From: Phytoseiulus persimilis
Taxonomy: Eukaryota > Arthropoda > Arachnida > Mesostigmata > Phytoseiidae
Direction: 5' to 3'
NCBI GenBank assembly: GCA_037576195.1
Contig: CM075103.1
Coordinates: forward strand, 16,554,001-16,618,000
Length of the DNA stretch: 64,000 nt
Position 1 is the stretch's first letter, and every line of letters begins with the position of its first letter. Shown here piece after piece: positions 18,372 to 28,419 of this stretch. The translations under genes were made by a program, and so were the position numbers. The notes under the pieces are model-generated. The model had not been told where the DNA came from. It saw nothing but the letters and a program-made list of their open reading frames with translations, and did not search any database.

Positions 18372-21300
18372 CTGAGGTTCTGGTAAGGCTTTCGTTTCAA
18401 GATCTGCCAAGTTTAGTTGCGATGGGCAATGGGTGATTTTGAACTCACCCTCTCCTATTCGTTCCTTCAACCAAAAGTAACGTATGGCAATATGTTTAGA
18501 ACGCTTTGATACCTGGGCTTCAGTTAGCAGATGGATGCAACCAGTGTTGTCCACATGAAGTGTCGGAGTGATTTGGTATCCGACTTCCTGAATCAGTCTG
18601 CTAAGCCACAAACAGGTTTTTCCCATTTCGCTGCAAGCCACTATTTCACTTTCAAGGGTGGAAAGAGTGATGCAGTTCTGCCGTCTAGAAGACCAGCAGA
18701 CTGGTGCTCCGCCAAACATTATCACAGCGCCACTGGTACTACACCGAGTACTCCTGCAACCGCCCCAGTCGGCGTCGCAGTAGGCGTCAATTTTGGCTAG
18801 AACTCCACCAGTATAAGTCGGACCGTGGTTCCGGGTCCCTGACAGATACCTCAGTATTTTCAATCCTATGTTCCATAGATGGCGCGTTGGCTTGTCCAAG
18901 TATCTGGACATCAGCCCAACCGCATAGGAAATATCTCCTCTCGTTCCCACAGAAACGAACATCAAAGCCCCCACCAGCTCTCCATACTTAAGATTAAGAT
19001 CGATTTCTCCCTCAAATGCAGATTTCGACGTTGAGTCGATTGGTACAGAAGACACTTTGCAATCTGCCATCTGGAATCGATCTAGTAGCTCGGTGATATA
19101 TTGGGCTTGATCCAAGTGGATCCTACCTCCGTCGGGAGAGAGCAATTCTCAATCCCAGGAAAAACTCGAGTGGCCCTGTGGTAAGTTTGAAGGTTTCCTC
19201 TAGTTCCTTCATTATCCTTTGATTCATTTGTTCTGAGTTGGAGCCTATCAGGCAATCATCAACATACATTAGAACAAATACTCGAGTCGGAGGGTTGGAA
19301 AAGTACAAGCACGGATCCAACTTGCTTCTGGTCAATCTGACTGTACTAAGGCTCAACAAAGTGTTGCTCAATTTCTGATTGAACATCTTTGGAGCTTGGA
19401 CTGTTCCATAGCACGCCTTAAGTAGCTCACAAACCCGGTTTGTGCCATCCTCAAAGCCGGCGGGTTGTTTCATAAAGAGTCTCTTGTCCAAAGGGGCTGA
19501 CAAGAAGGCCGTGCATACGTCCGTGTGGTTCAAACGGAGATGCTCCTGGGCGGCAATTGACAGTACTGTCCTAATGGTATCGGACTTCGCCGCAGGGCTG
19601 AGCAGACTATCATAGTCAATGCCAGGTCTTTGTTTATATCCTCTAACCACGAGCCTAGCCTTCCTTTTGATTATGTTATTGTCCTTGTCCGTTTTTAACG
19701 AGAAAACCCATTTGTTCGTCAGAACGTTCTGTCCGCGTTCTGGGTCTACCAATTTGTAGACCTGATTGGTTCTAAAGGACTTCAATTCTAATGCCATTGC
19801 CACTAGCCATTCATTTTTATACTTTGAGCGATACACGTCCGCTAGGTTAAGAGGCACGTCTGCCTGTGAGTTGAACCTGCCTAGGGGGTCGCTGGTTTCG
19901 TGATTTGTAGTACTACTTGTTACATTGTAGGCTATCCCTGCCTCAAGTTGGCTCGGCTTCTTTAAGGTACTCCTATCTCTAAGGTTGTACCTGCGTCCCT
20001 CGGTTTGTGCCTCCATCCGTGCCTGGTTCTGGTCATCGGTGCGTGCGCGCGCTTCTCTGGCCGGAGGGGCTGCTTCGCCTAGCTCATCGTCTACATTTCT
20101 TTCTCTCTCCCATGTGTCGTCATCACCAGCGCTGTCTGGCTCGCTGGCGCCGTCGGGTGTTGGCTGAACTTCTTCTTCTTCACCCGTCGGGGATCCGTTG
20201 ATGTCGGCTCGGGCGGCGTCTCGTGGTGCTGGCGGGAGCTCGTTCTCGTCATCGAACAACGTTGGTGTATCCTTTACCTGGATATCCCGGATCCTGTGTA
20301 CTCGCGTTGTTCCTAGCTCCAGGACTCGGTAACTCAGACCGTCCTCGTATATTCCGCATACTGCACCAGCGATGGCTCGCGTATCCAGTTTTCCTTTCCC
20401 TTGCTGGATGTTGTAGAACCAACACCTGGTTCCAAATCTCAGGACTCTGTTCAGGTATGGCTTGTGGCCAGTGATCAACTCGAATGGGGACTTCCCGGTT
20501 GGCTTATGCTCCTTGGTGGCGTTGAGACAGAAAGTCCCGAGATTTATCGCCTCAGCCCAGACTCCTTTTCCGAGGTTGCTGTCAAGGATCATTGTCCTTG
20601 CAAGATTGAGCAACGTGCGATTCAGACGCTCGCTTACAGCGTTATGCATCGGAGTGTACGGAGCACTGTAGGAGTAATCACATCCTGTTGATGCAAAGAG
20701 GGCTTGTAGCCTCTTGTTTTGAAACTCTGAGCCGCCATCCGAGTGAAAATGGTATACCTGCTGTCCCGATCTCAGCCTGAACCACTTGAGGAAGTCCCGG
20801 ATCCGATCAAAGACTTCGGCTTTGTTGTGGAGGAAGTAGACCTTTCGGAATCGGCTATAATCGTCAGTCAACGTCAGGAAAGCGTTATGTCTGCCGTAGG
20901 AAGGCGTACTGACAGAGCAGACATCGCTGTTGATCCATCCAATACGAGGGGCGCGTGAGCTGTTGGGTTCCGGCCGAAAGCTAGCTCTTGGCATTTTTCC
21001 TTTTACACAGCTATCACAGCCGAGGAAATCTTGGATCACGTCATATCCTTGACGCTGCAGCATTGACTTGAGCCATCCGATGTTGATATGAGCGAAATTC
21101 CGGTGCATGTTAGTGAGGCTGATCTTCTTCTTCGGCTTGTTGTTCTCGGCGTTGTTTCCCTCAGCGAAATCTGCGGCATAAAGGAGGTAAAGACCATTCT
21201 TTCTTGTTGCACAAATGGTCACCTCTCCTTGAGTCTTACGGACTGTCCTTCTGGAGATCCTGATCTCTAAATCCTCATCAGTAAGCTTCGAGACTGATAT

Positions 21301-22812
21301 GAGGTTTCGGCGGAGTTTCGGAACGTACAGTACCTCATTCAGTTGGACTGTTATCGGCTTTCCTTCCTGAATGAACGTCACGTGGACGGTTCCGGACCCA
21401 GGAGCGCTCAGGGTTCGGGAACCTCCTAGTCTTAATTGACGTGGTTGTTCAAATGGTACATAGTCGGACGTGTGCTCGCGAGAATTACACATGTGGTAAT
21501 TTGTTCCGGAGTCCACCACATACTCGTTGTCAGGTGTCACAATGTGGGACTCTGCACTCCTAGTTTCACAGTTCAGGATCTCGACTACATCAGCTCCTGT
21601 CTGATGTGCCCTTGCGTGTTGTGGACGTTGGCGGTTGAAGGCTCTCCTTCCACCGCGCCCAGATTGCTGGTTTCGCCTGGGTGGCTGCGAAGATTGTGAG
21701 CGATTCGGGTGTTGCTGTTGGACTCTTCCTTGGTTTTCACTTCCTTGAGGAGTACGGCACTGTGCACGTACATGACCTGGGCGACCACATCCATAACAGA
21801 CCTTGGTTGGCGTGCTAGTCGGCATCCTGCCTCCTCTGGGTCTGTTGTTGAACGTCCTTCGGGTGGGTCGTCTACCTGACGGGCCCCGAAGTCGCGAGAA
21901 TAGAGCTGTTACTTCACTCGTATCGAATTTCCCTCTTCGAATTGCTTCCATCTCAATGGCTGATGTAAAGTGGACGAGAGATTGAGCTGTCTCATCTCTG
22001 GCAGTAAAGCTCTGCTTGAACGATTCCCAGTTTGGTGGCAGACTCGAAAGCAGAGTCGTGATTTTCAAGTCAGAGGGCAGGGGAACTCCTAGGGCTTCAC
22101 AGCGGCTCAATATCTTGTTGAACCTGAGCAGATTTCCGCCAGCGCTTTTGTTGGTCAAATATCTGTAGGTGGTGAACTTTGACAGTGCCACTCTCTTCAG
22201 ACCTCCATTCGCACTGTTGAATCGTCCGGTGATGTCCCTCCACATTTCAGGGGCATCAACCGTCTCAGCGTTGGCATGGAAAAGCGAGACCGCTAGGTCG
22301 GATTGGAGCAAGGCAAACAGAGTACAGCGTGCAGCCCGGTTTCTTGCTTCATATTTCCTTTTCTGAATTTTCGCAGCTGCACTCTCAGCAGTGGCCGGTG
22401 GCGGGATTAGATTTCCCATCGTCACGTCCAGGGCGAACGGATCAGCGCCCAGTGCTGCGTATATCACTACTCGCCATTCGGTGTAATTCGCTCCATCCAG
22501 TTTCAGCTTCACAAGGTCTCTTGCTCGGTGTCTTGAGCCCATATTGAAGTCGTTCAAGTTCTTGTCAGTATCATCAGTGGTCCCAATGTTATTCTGGCTG
22601 AAGTCCAACGCCTCATCACCCGTTTTCGCAGAATGTCCTGGTATTTCTTCTCCAACCTCACTGAAGCCGTGGCAGCTGCTGGAATCTTCTTGTGTTCGTT
22701 GACTCTCGACTGGATCCATCTTCTCGTCGCACCTTGCAGTACCTTGACCGGCAGGTAACTTTACACGAGAGTCACACACACCCACTTCACAGTGTTCACT
22801 TCCAAACGACAA
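18312..22812 (-). pseudogene. Ty1/copia gag-pol polyprotein, one frameshift
   Basis: A 1,229-codon frame (22812-19123) and a 277-codon frame (19145-18312) form one copia polyprotein broken by a one-base shift near 19140. Domain order: gag with UBN2-like LSSLPPNWESFKQSF near residue 260; CCHC knuckle CYGCGRPGHVRAQC near 340; protease VVDSGTNYHMC near 434; integrase with HRNFAHINI, CDSCVKGK and acidic residues in NSDVCSV (about 629), HSDGGSEFQN (about 691) and VSERLNRT (about 728); reverse transcriptase NHTDVCTAFLSAPLDKRLF and YVDD near 1195. RNase H in the second frame has DAYCDADWGG and LSTLESEIVACSE. Integrase before RT is the Ty1/copia order. Apart from one indel it is intact, unlike most neighbours. 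Confidence 0.93.
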
Positions 22813-22849
22813 TGTCCACAGAGTCGTATCGTGCGCAATAACGATTGTT

Positions 22850-23066
22850 GGATTTTCGTTCCCTGAAGGCAGTCGGCAAACACTGAACTGGAATGTTCTC
22901 TGGAAGCTGGAAGATCACGGCACCAAATAAACAGACCGAGTTCCGGTTAGGGAATGTGTCGCTCCTCGGGAGCGAAGCATCTTCATTAGCAGTATTTATA
23001 CTTGGAGGGAAAGCGTGAGCTGACCGGGGCCCGGCTCGAAGCGTATAGCCTTCGAGCCAAGGCTAC
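22850..23066 (-). repeat. Copia LTR, truncated 5' LTR
   Basis: Begins TGTTGGATTTTCGTTCCCTG like the LTR at 13103 and matches it to the word ttcgagcc near 23060. Beyond this the two diverge, so about 50 bp of its outer edge is missing. Its TATA region is altered (tatttatac). The gag-pol ATG at 22812 lies close inside, consistent with a 5' LTR. Confidence 0.8.
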
Positions 23067-23070
23067 GTGT

Positions 23071-24180
23071 CTAAGCCCGGTGCTGCAAACCCGTGGTGGA
23101 ACCACACACACGTAATCGGACTTTGCCACCAAAGCCGACAGTTGAGCCATGTCCACCAATTCCACAAACGCCGAACTGTAGTTTTTGGGAGTACCTACCC
23201 GCCATCCAGGGAGTAGTGTCGCTCAGTACGCTTTCGGGAATTGTGATGCTTAAGCTGCTGGAGTTCAGAGCTCGCTGTCTTACGAGCCAGTGGACACTTC
23301 CATAGTAGACGATCCAAAAATGCCGTATAGGGCAACCGTCCAAAGCATTGACGAAGCCTCTGGCAGCGGGATCGAGAGGCAGCAGTCTCCCCTTCAGATT
23401 AGACTTCTGGGGCGAGAACAGATAACGCATGAGATAAGCTGAATCATTTATCAACATAGTGAAGTGATTTCCTCACATCCTGATTCAAACCAATAGGAAG
23501 ATCCGCCAAGCGTCATGTCGCTCGGCCAGAGAGCCGGATGATTGGCCAGGTGGGCCCTGATCTTCTTGACCTCGTCGGCCACGTCTCGGAGGGCGGCCAG
23601 GTCCTCCGGACGGCCCCGGTATTCGGGCGTCCGCTCCTCCCACTCGGCAATAATGAGGGAGGCCCGTCTCCGGCGCTCCCGATCGTTGAAGGTCCTGCGA
23701 ACGAGATCTTCGAACTCGTCCAGGCCGCGCCTGACGGGGAGAATGGAGGGACCCTTCAGCCCGAGCTGGACACGCGCCTGCTGCATGGCCTTGTCCAGAT
23801 CCTCGCCCATGCGACTGGGATCCACGAGGCGAATCACCTCGAAGTCCCTGCCCAGAAAATGGAACCTGAGCAGGGAATGCCGTTGCTCACACCAGCAGTC
23901 AGAAATGTCGCAGTAGCACAGGTCGGGTAGCGCTGTCCAGGCAGCCATGTCACAGCCACCCTCCTCGAAGTCGGCCCAGGTTCCTCGATTGGACCCCCTG
24001 TCCCGGGGGCCCGACGTCCACGGGCAGGGCAGGCTCCGGCACGAATGGCTGACATGTTTTGGTGTGAGGGTTCTTCGGAAGACGCAAGGTCGAACGTTGG
24101 AGAAGGCGTTGTGGATTCCGAAACGTCGGAGGCATCTTTTTAAGTGATGATTCGGACCAAAACGCGAGGGGAAGAATGTG
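23071..24180 (-). pseudogene. Cys-rich extracellular-type protein fragment, cut by the copia LTR
   Basis: A minus-strand open region from about 24180 to 23451, then a second frame 23457-23071 after a one-base shift. The first part has many Cys (SHSCRSLPCPW, LCYCDISDCWCEQ), a charged helical middle (LDEFEDLVRRTFNDRERRRR) and the motif DMTLGGSSYWFE. The second has RGFVNALDGCPIRHFWIVYY and a Gly-rich end. The motif 'T.GG.S.W' also appears in the membrane ORF at 17935-18371 (TTFGGTSIW), hinting that the two are distantly related. It stops against the truncated LTR, so its 3' end is lost. The family is unknown; a secreted or membrane ectodomain is suggested by Cys content only. Confidence 0.4.
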
Positions 24181-24259
24181 AGAGAGAGGAAAAGCTACCA
24201 AATAGGAATAGCTTGACCCCGCATGCCGACTAACAGAATGTTTAGCCGAGGAAGTCAAT

Positions 24260-24600
24260 CGCTGTCAAGCAACTCGAAACCCACTTAGGAATCCAGACGG
24301 CAGAATCGATCCAGAGCCCCAGAATAGCTTCAGCATCATCCGAACATCAGATAGCATCTCGAAGAATTCTTAAGCACACTAACAAGAAAATTTAGAACAT
24401 GTCCTCTTATGTGCGACTGACCAATTTTCGTTCATTGGCACACACATCGAACACCAAGACCGTGTGTGCGAAACGGCCAAGATCAATCTCGAAAAAAATT
24501 GCGGGAATAATTCCGAGAGTGGAATCGACGTTTGGACGTACGACGCACACGTTTTGCTATGCGTCGACGCAGATTTTGAATTTCGGATAGGGACGGCAGA
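24260..24600. other. No feature seen
   Basis: Between the Cys-rich frame and the membrane-segment ORF I find no gene, repeat or clear splice arrangement. Confidence 0.3.
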
Positions 24601-24662
24601 TCAGGTATGAGGTGTGCACCTCAACCGGCCGTCCCTCAAATTTGGAATCATGAAAAATAGTA

Positions 24663-25069
24663 CTAAGAGCAGTCGGCAGTTGCCGTCATCACCACCGGGC
24701 CCTGGATGGTGTGTAGGCCCGGTGGGAGCGGACGGACTTCTTGGGGGACGGAAGTGGCGTCCCCGATCATCCCCGTGTACGTGACCAGGGCAAAACCCAC
24801 TCCAGCAACCAGGGTATACAGGAAAAACACCGCGAGGGTCAGCCCGAAACACCGGAAGAATAAGTAGTCCCGGTGAAGAATAAGCAGTGCCTACGATTGA
24901 CAGACGGATCACACATTTCCTCGTAGGCGCGTCTCTCGGCAATCGTGAATCTGGTTCTGATGAAATGAACAGTTTCTCGAGACGGCATCCATACGAGTAA
25001 AGAAACCAAATCAGTACCGAAAGTCTGTCCACAGGACAGAGAGAAATATAGGCCAAGTAATACCCACAT
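24663..25069 (-). pseudogene. Signal-peptide and transmembrane ORF, possible upstream part of the Cys-rich gene
   Basis: An ATG at 25069 starts a signal-peptide-like sequence (MWVLLGLYFSLSCGQTFG) followed by about 50 residues ending near CDPSVNR. In another frame, 24890-24663 encodes LHRDYLFFRCFGLTL and a strong transmembrane helix (AVFFLYTLVAGVGFALVTY), then a Pro-rich tail ending TATADCS. A splice-acceptor-like TCGTAG sits just before the second part, but no donor at a sensible distance was found, so a frameshift is equally likely. Orientation matches the Cys-rich frame at 23071-24180. Function unknown. Confidence 0.35.
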
Positions 25070-25295
25070 TCGATTCTCGATTGTTTTTTTGTTCGGCAAC
25101 AATCGAGGTCCTCTTTCGAGGTGTTGAGCCTCTTTGTTTTGCAAAGAAACTACTTGGCACGCCAACAGAGAAGAGTCAAGCCATTTTATAGGACCAAGAA
25201 ATTATAGTTTCTTAAAGCATACGAAATAGAAAATGTATGCAGAAATATAGGACGGTATACCACGACAAAAGGATCTCTGTGGGTCTCTGCATCCA

Positions 25296-26934
25296 TCACT
25301 CGCGTTGGACGCGCTCTCCAAGATCATTCCCTACATGGTGTCGCGCATCTATGCGTTCGAGGATCTCAGACTCGAAGGCATCGCTGTCCCACGATAGCCC
25401 ACCAAAGCGGTTCTCCAAGTATCCGACGATCTTACAGAGGGTGGGCACCTTGTGGAGCATTTTGTTATCCAAAATATTGTGAAGGAGCTTGTACCGCTGA
25501 GCGACGCGGCCGTGCACAGCTTCCAGTACCCAACGAACCTTGGTGATTCGGCGGGAGCGGTTCGCTTCTTCGCAGGGGACCTGCTTCCTGGTGCCTTTCA
25601 TTGCAGGCATGAACACTCGGAAACCCATGTCAATCATGTACTGAACGGAGTCCCTGAATCCGCGATCCACGACTAGAGCATCATTTGGTCTCAAGAGGGA
25701 TGGCAGAGCTCGGTCTTCTAGAACCCTCCTCACGATGGAAGCATCACCTTCCGTTCCGAAGTAAGGCCCGGCGAAATCGACGATATATCCAGTGGTTGTG
25801 CAAAAAGTGAAGGGCTTGCATAAGTGACACTTCTTCTGGCCCGAGTATGACCGAAGCTGAAAAGCGTTATTGGTGCTCCTCCGATGACGGATATAGGTAC
25901 CGTCAAGCACCAGCGCAACTTTATCCGCAGTCAAGTCGAGGAGCCGTCTCGCTGATCTCGTCGTCATGCTCAGCAGGATATCGCGTGTCATTAACTACGG
26001 TCCGAAAGCTCGCAAGATGTCTTTTTCGAAGGCCCTCCATCACTTTGGGGATTGTCGTCGACACAAGTTTGAGGTCCCGTTAATATAGGAGGCTCGCAAT
26101 GAAGCGCTGAGAACTCCCAGATCGGAGTTTCATCAAGAAAATGAAAAGCGCTTGTGTGGCATTGAGAGCTCTTGAATTTCCCAAGCTCGGTAAGGAATCG
26201 GCGATCTGTCGGAGATTATCACGCGAGAACCCAGTGAGACTCACAAAGCGATCGTCGGGAAGTTCGAGATTGCTGACTCTCTCACGCAAAGGAGCGACCG
26301 ACGCGACACGAAGTAAGTCCCTCAAATCATCCATGTCAATCTCCGCGCGGTCATCCACTGTCACGAGATGGTTTTTTGGCTCGATCTTGCAGATTCGATG
26401 CGCCTCGCAAGTGCGACATCCCTCGGGGATGAAGATTTCGTCACAGTTCAACGCCTTGTAACGGTCGGGCAACTCGATGACGCGAAGACCATCGGTGGTC
26501 TTGCACACCAAGCACTGGCCACGGTCCGCTGATGTCCTTGGGTGTTTGTAGAGAAGGGTTTCCCGTTCTTGTTCTAGTTTGGATTCTTCACCAGACGAAG
26601 CATCAGATTCAGGACAGACTTCGGGTGATGGTCGGTCCTGAATGCGACGGCAAGAATCGCACAACCATTTGTTGAGGGTGATCTGCTTTCCGTAGTGACG
26701 ACTGTACCGATCGCTATCCACTTGCGTGCTCACTTTGAAAGGGCGACCTTTGGCGCGATGTGTCCACCTTTTACAGACAGCACATTGTTCCGGCATGATG
26801 GAGCTGGCACTGGGGATGGGCTGGTCTGCTGGGATTGCAAGGACGGACACAAGAAAGGGACTCTCCGCTGGGCCAACACAGCTGGTGTGGCGAAACGGAT
26901 GAGGTTTCTTGGAAGCGCCGCAGGGAGAGGACAC
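25296..26934 (-). pseudogene. ISL2EU/DDE_Tnp_4-type transposase
   Basis: Two minus-strand frames. The N-terminal one (26934-26080) has Cys-rich zinc-finger-like motifs (CAVCKRWTH, WLCDSCRR, QCLVCKTTDG, CRTCEAHRIC) and a helical LTGFSRDNLRQIAD segment. The second (25991-25296) is the DDE domain: ALVLDGTYI (first Asp), LRSYSGQKKCHLCKPF, GPYFGTEGDA, ALVVDRGFRDS (second Asp), and HGRVAQRYKLL after EANRSR. This order and the 'YSGQKK..CKP' signature are typical of ISL2EU-type animal transposases. An interruption at 26079-25992 with stop codons separates the halves. Inverted ends were not identified. Confidence 0.8.
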
Positions 26935-27191
26935 TCTCGCTGATCTCGGCCACCCTCAGGGGAGGCCACCAGGTGGCGCGAATGTAGTATTCACCAAGAG
27001 TGGGAGATTCCGTGAAGGAATCTCAGGATTTGTAGTAATATGGGATATTATGGTTATAGGAATAATGAATCAAAGTTGTCTGATCATTATGGATGAATAT
27101 GGTTATTGAAAATGGTGTCTGTGGTGGTGACGAGCCCACCACCGTGTGCCGTCGTGTTTGATTCCGCGCCTGTGGTCAGGCGGTTTCTAAT

Positions 27192-27879
27192 TTGAACCCT
27201 CAATCACTTTCAGACCGCCACTTGATCTTTCGGGAGTCGGCGTCTGTATCTCTTGATGAGCTCGTTTGTATTGGTGAAGGAATAAATCAAAATATTGGGC
27301 TGAAAATATGGAGTTTTGCATTTCTGTGCTTGCGTAACAAGCGATGGCTCCTCCTCCTTTTTTCTGTAGTTGGTAACACTCTGTTTCGTTCTGGCATTCA
27401 TTGCCATTCACTGGCTTGCAAATCTCACGTTAGGATGCAGTTCCGCGCATCAAACAGTGCGAGCATTGCTCTTGTATGTTCATTTTCTATTTGTCTGTTA
27501 ATCGCTTGGACAATTTTTTTCTGCATATTGGGAAGCCTAACTCAGTGTCTACATCAGGAGTGAGTTTAGTTATCTCAACCTCCCTTCGAATGAGTCTTCT
27601 AAACTTCATCGTGACTACGAGAGGGTGACCATCGATTCCTCGTTTCGGTTTTCATCTCCCAGTTCCAGTGTTCTATTCACGGAACTCAACGCTGATGCTC
27701 AGGTCACCGTGGGTATAACCACTGCTCCAACACACTCTGAGCATCCTGCGTCTTCATCTTTGCTTGCTCCCTCTGCCGCCCTCGGTACCATGGAAATTTT
27801 GTCCCATATCAGCAGGCTGAGATCCTGTGGTGCCCTCGAATCACTTTGTTGTCTCTTGAGGCTTGAAGTACGGTTGTGA
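27192..27879 (+). pseudogene. Relative of the antisense coiled-coil/TM gene
   Basis: A plus-strand frame with the same landmarks as the gene at 14792-17854. A basic-flanked hydrophobic helix (LRNKRWLLLLFSVVG, compare YRRRWVLLILTAS) is followed by an HVR/HIR-containing linker ending in IALV, then a second hydrophobic helix (SICLLIAWTIFFCILG). A Ser/Thr-rich frame follows at 27625-27879. It is shorter, lacks the mucin-like insert between the helices and is broken after 27563, where a GTGAGT donor-like word occurs. Two copies in 64 kb suggest a mobile or multicopy gene family. Confidence 0.35.
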
Positions 27880-28009
27880 TCTCTGATATTAAGCTTGAAG
27901 TACGTCCCCAGAAAATACGGAGCCAGTGAGGCTCAACGTTGAGTTCTCGCCACAGTGATGTAATTCATTGCCCTCTATGCCGCCCCGATCTGGGCTCCAA
28001 ACGCCCTGA

Positions 28010-28411
28010 AGTACTTGAAGAACGGAAACCTTCTCGAACAAATCCAACGCACCATGGCTATACGGACGGCCAGGTGCTATCGAACGGTATCAACTGAGAA
28101 CCTTCTGGTACTCTCCAGACTTATCCCTTGGTCCTTGCTCGCTGAGGAAAGAATAAATATCCGACAAGAGAACACAAAGAGGAACGCTCGATACGACTCT
28201 GACAACTCAGAAGAAGGAACACGACCAGACGAAGAAACCCGGGAAGATACCATGAACGCATGGCAGCAACAATGGAATGCCGCCGCTCACGGGCACTGGA
28301 CGCGAAGCTGTATCCCGAACGTTCATCAATGGTATGAGAGGGAGATTGACAGAACTCCGAATCCGTCAGTCCTCAGCCTTCCGCTCTTTGGGGTATGGAT
28401 TATTCCAAATT
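28010..28411 (+). pseudogene. R1/LOA-group LINE ORF2 tail (plus strand)
   Basis: An open frame with APIWAPNALKYL, QRTMAIRTARCYRTVSTENL, then LSRLIPWSLLAEERI and a final HWTRSCIPNVHQWYER. 'YRTVSTE.L..L..LIP..LLA.ER' is the conserved post-RT region of R1/LOA/Jockey-group LINEs and parallels the minus-strand copy at 12168-13102. The knuckle and the reverse transcriptase are missing, so this is a short relic. Confidence 0.8.
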
Positions 28412-28419
28412 AGAGCCCC

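Larger units (their letters stand above)
13103..23066 (-). mobile_element. Composite Ty1/copia element with about 5 kb of extra cargo
   Basis: Two copia LTRs in the same orientation (13103-13370 and 22850-23066) bracket a minus-strand gag-pol at 22812-18312. A purine tract beside the left LTR makes that the 3' LTR. Between the pol stop and this LTR lie nearly 5 kb not usual for copia: a Cys-rich membrane-anchored ORF in the sense direction, a plus-strand intron-containing gene, and another sense ORF. The right LTR lacks its outer 50 bp or so. The two LTRs differ at roughly one base in ten by eye, so they may not be original partners. The bracketed unit is directly visible; calling it one element is an inference. 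Confidence 0.5.
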
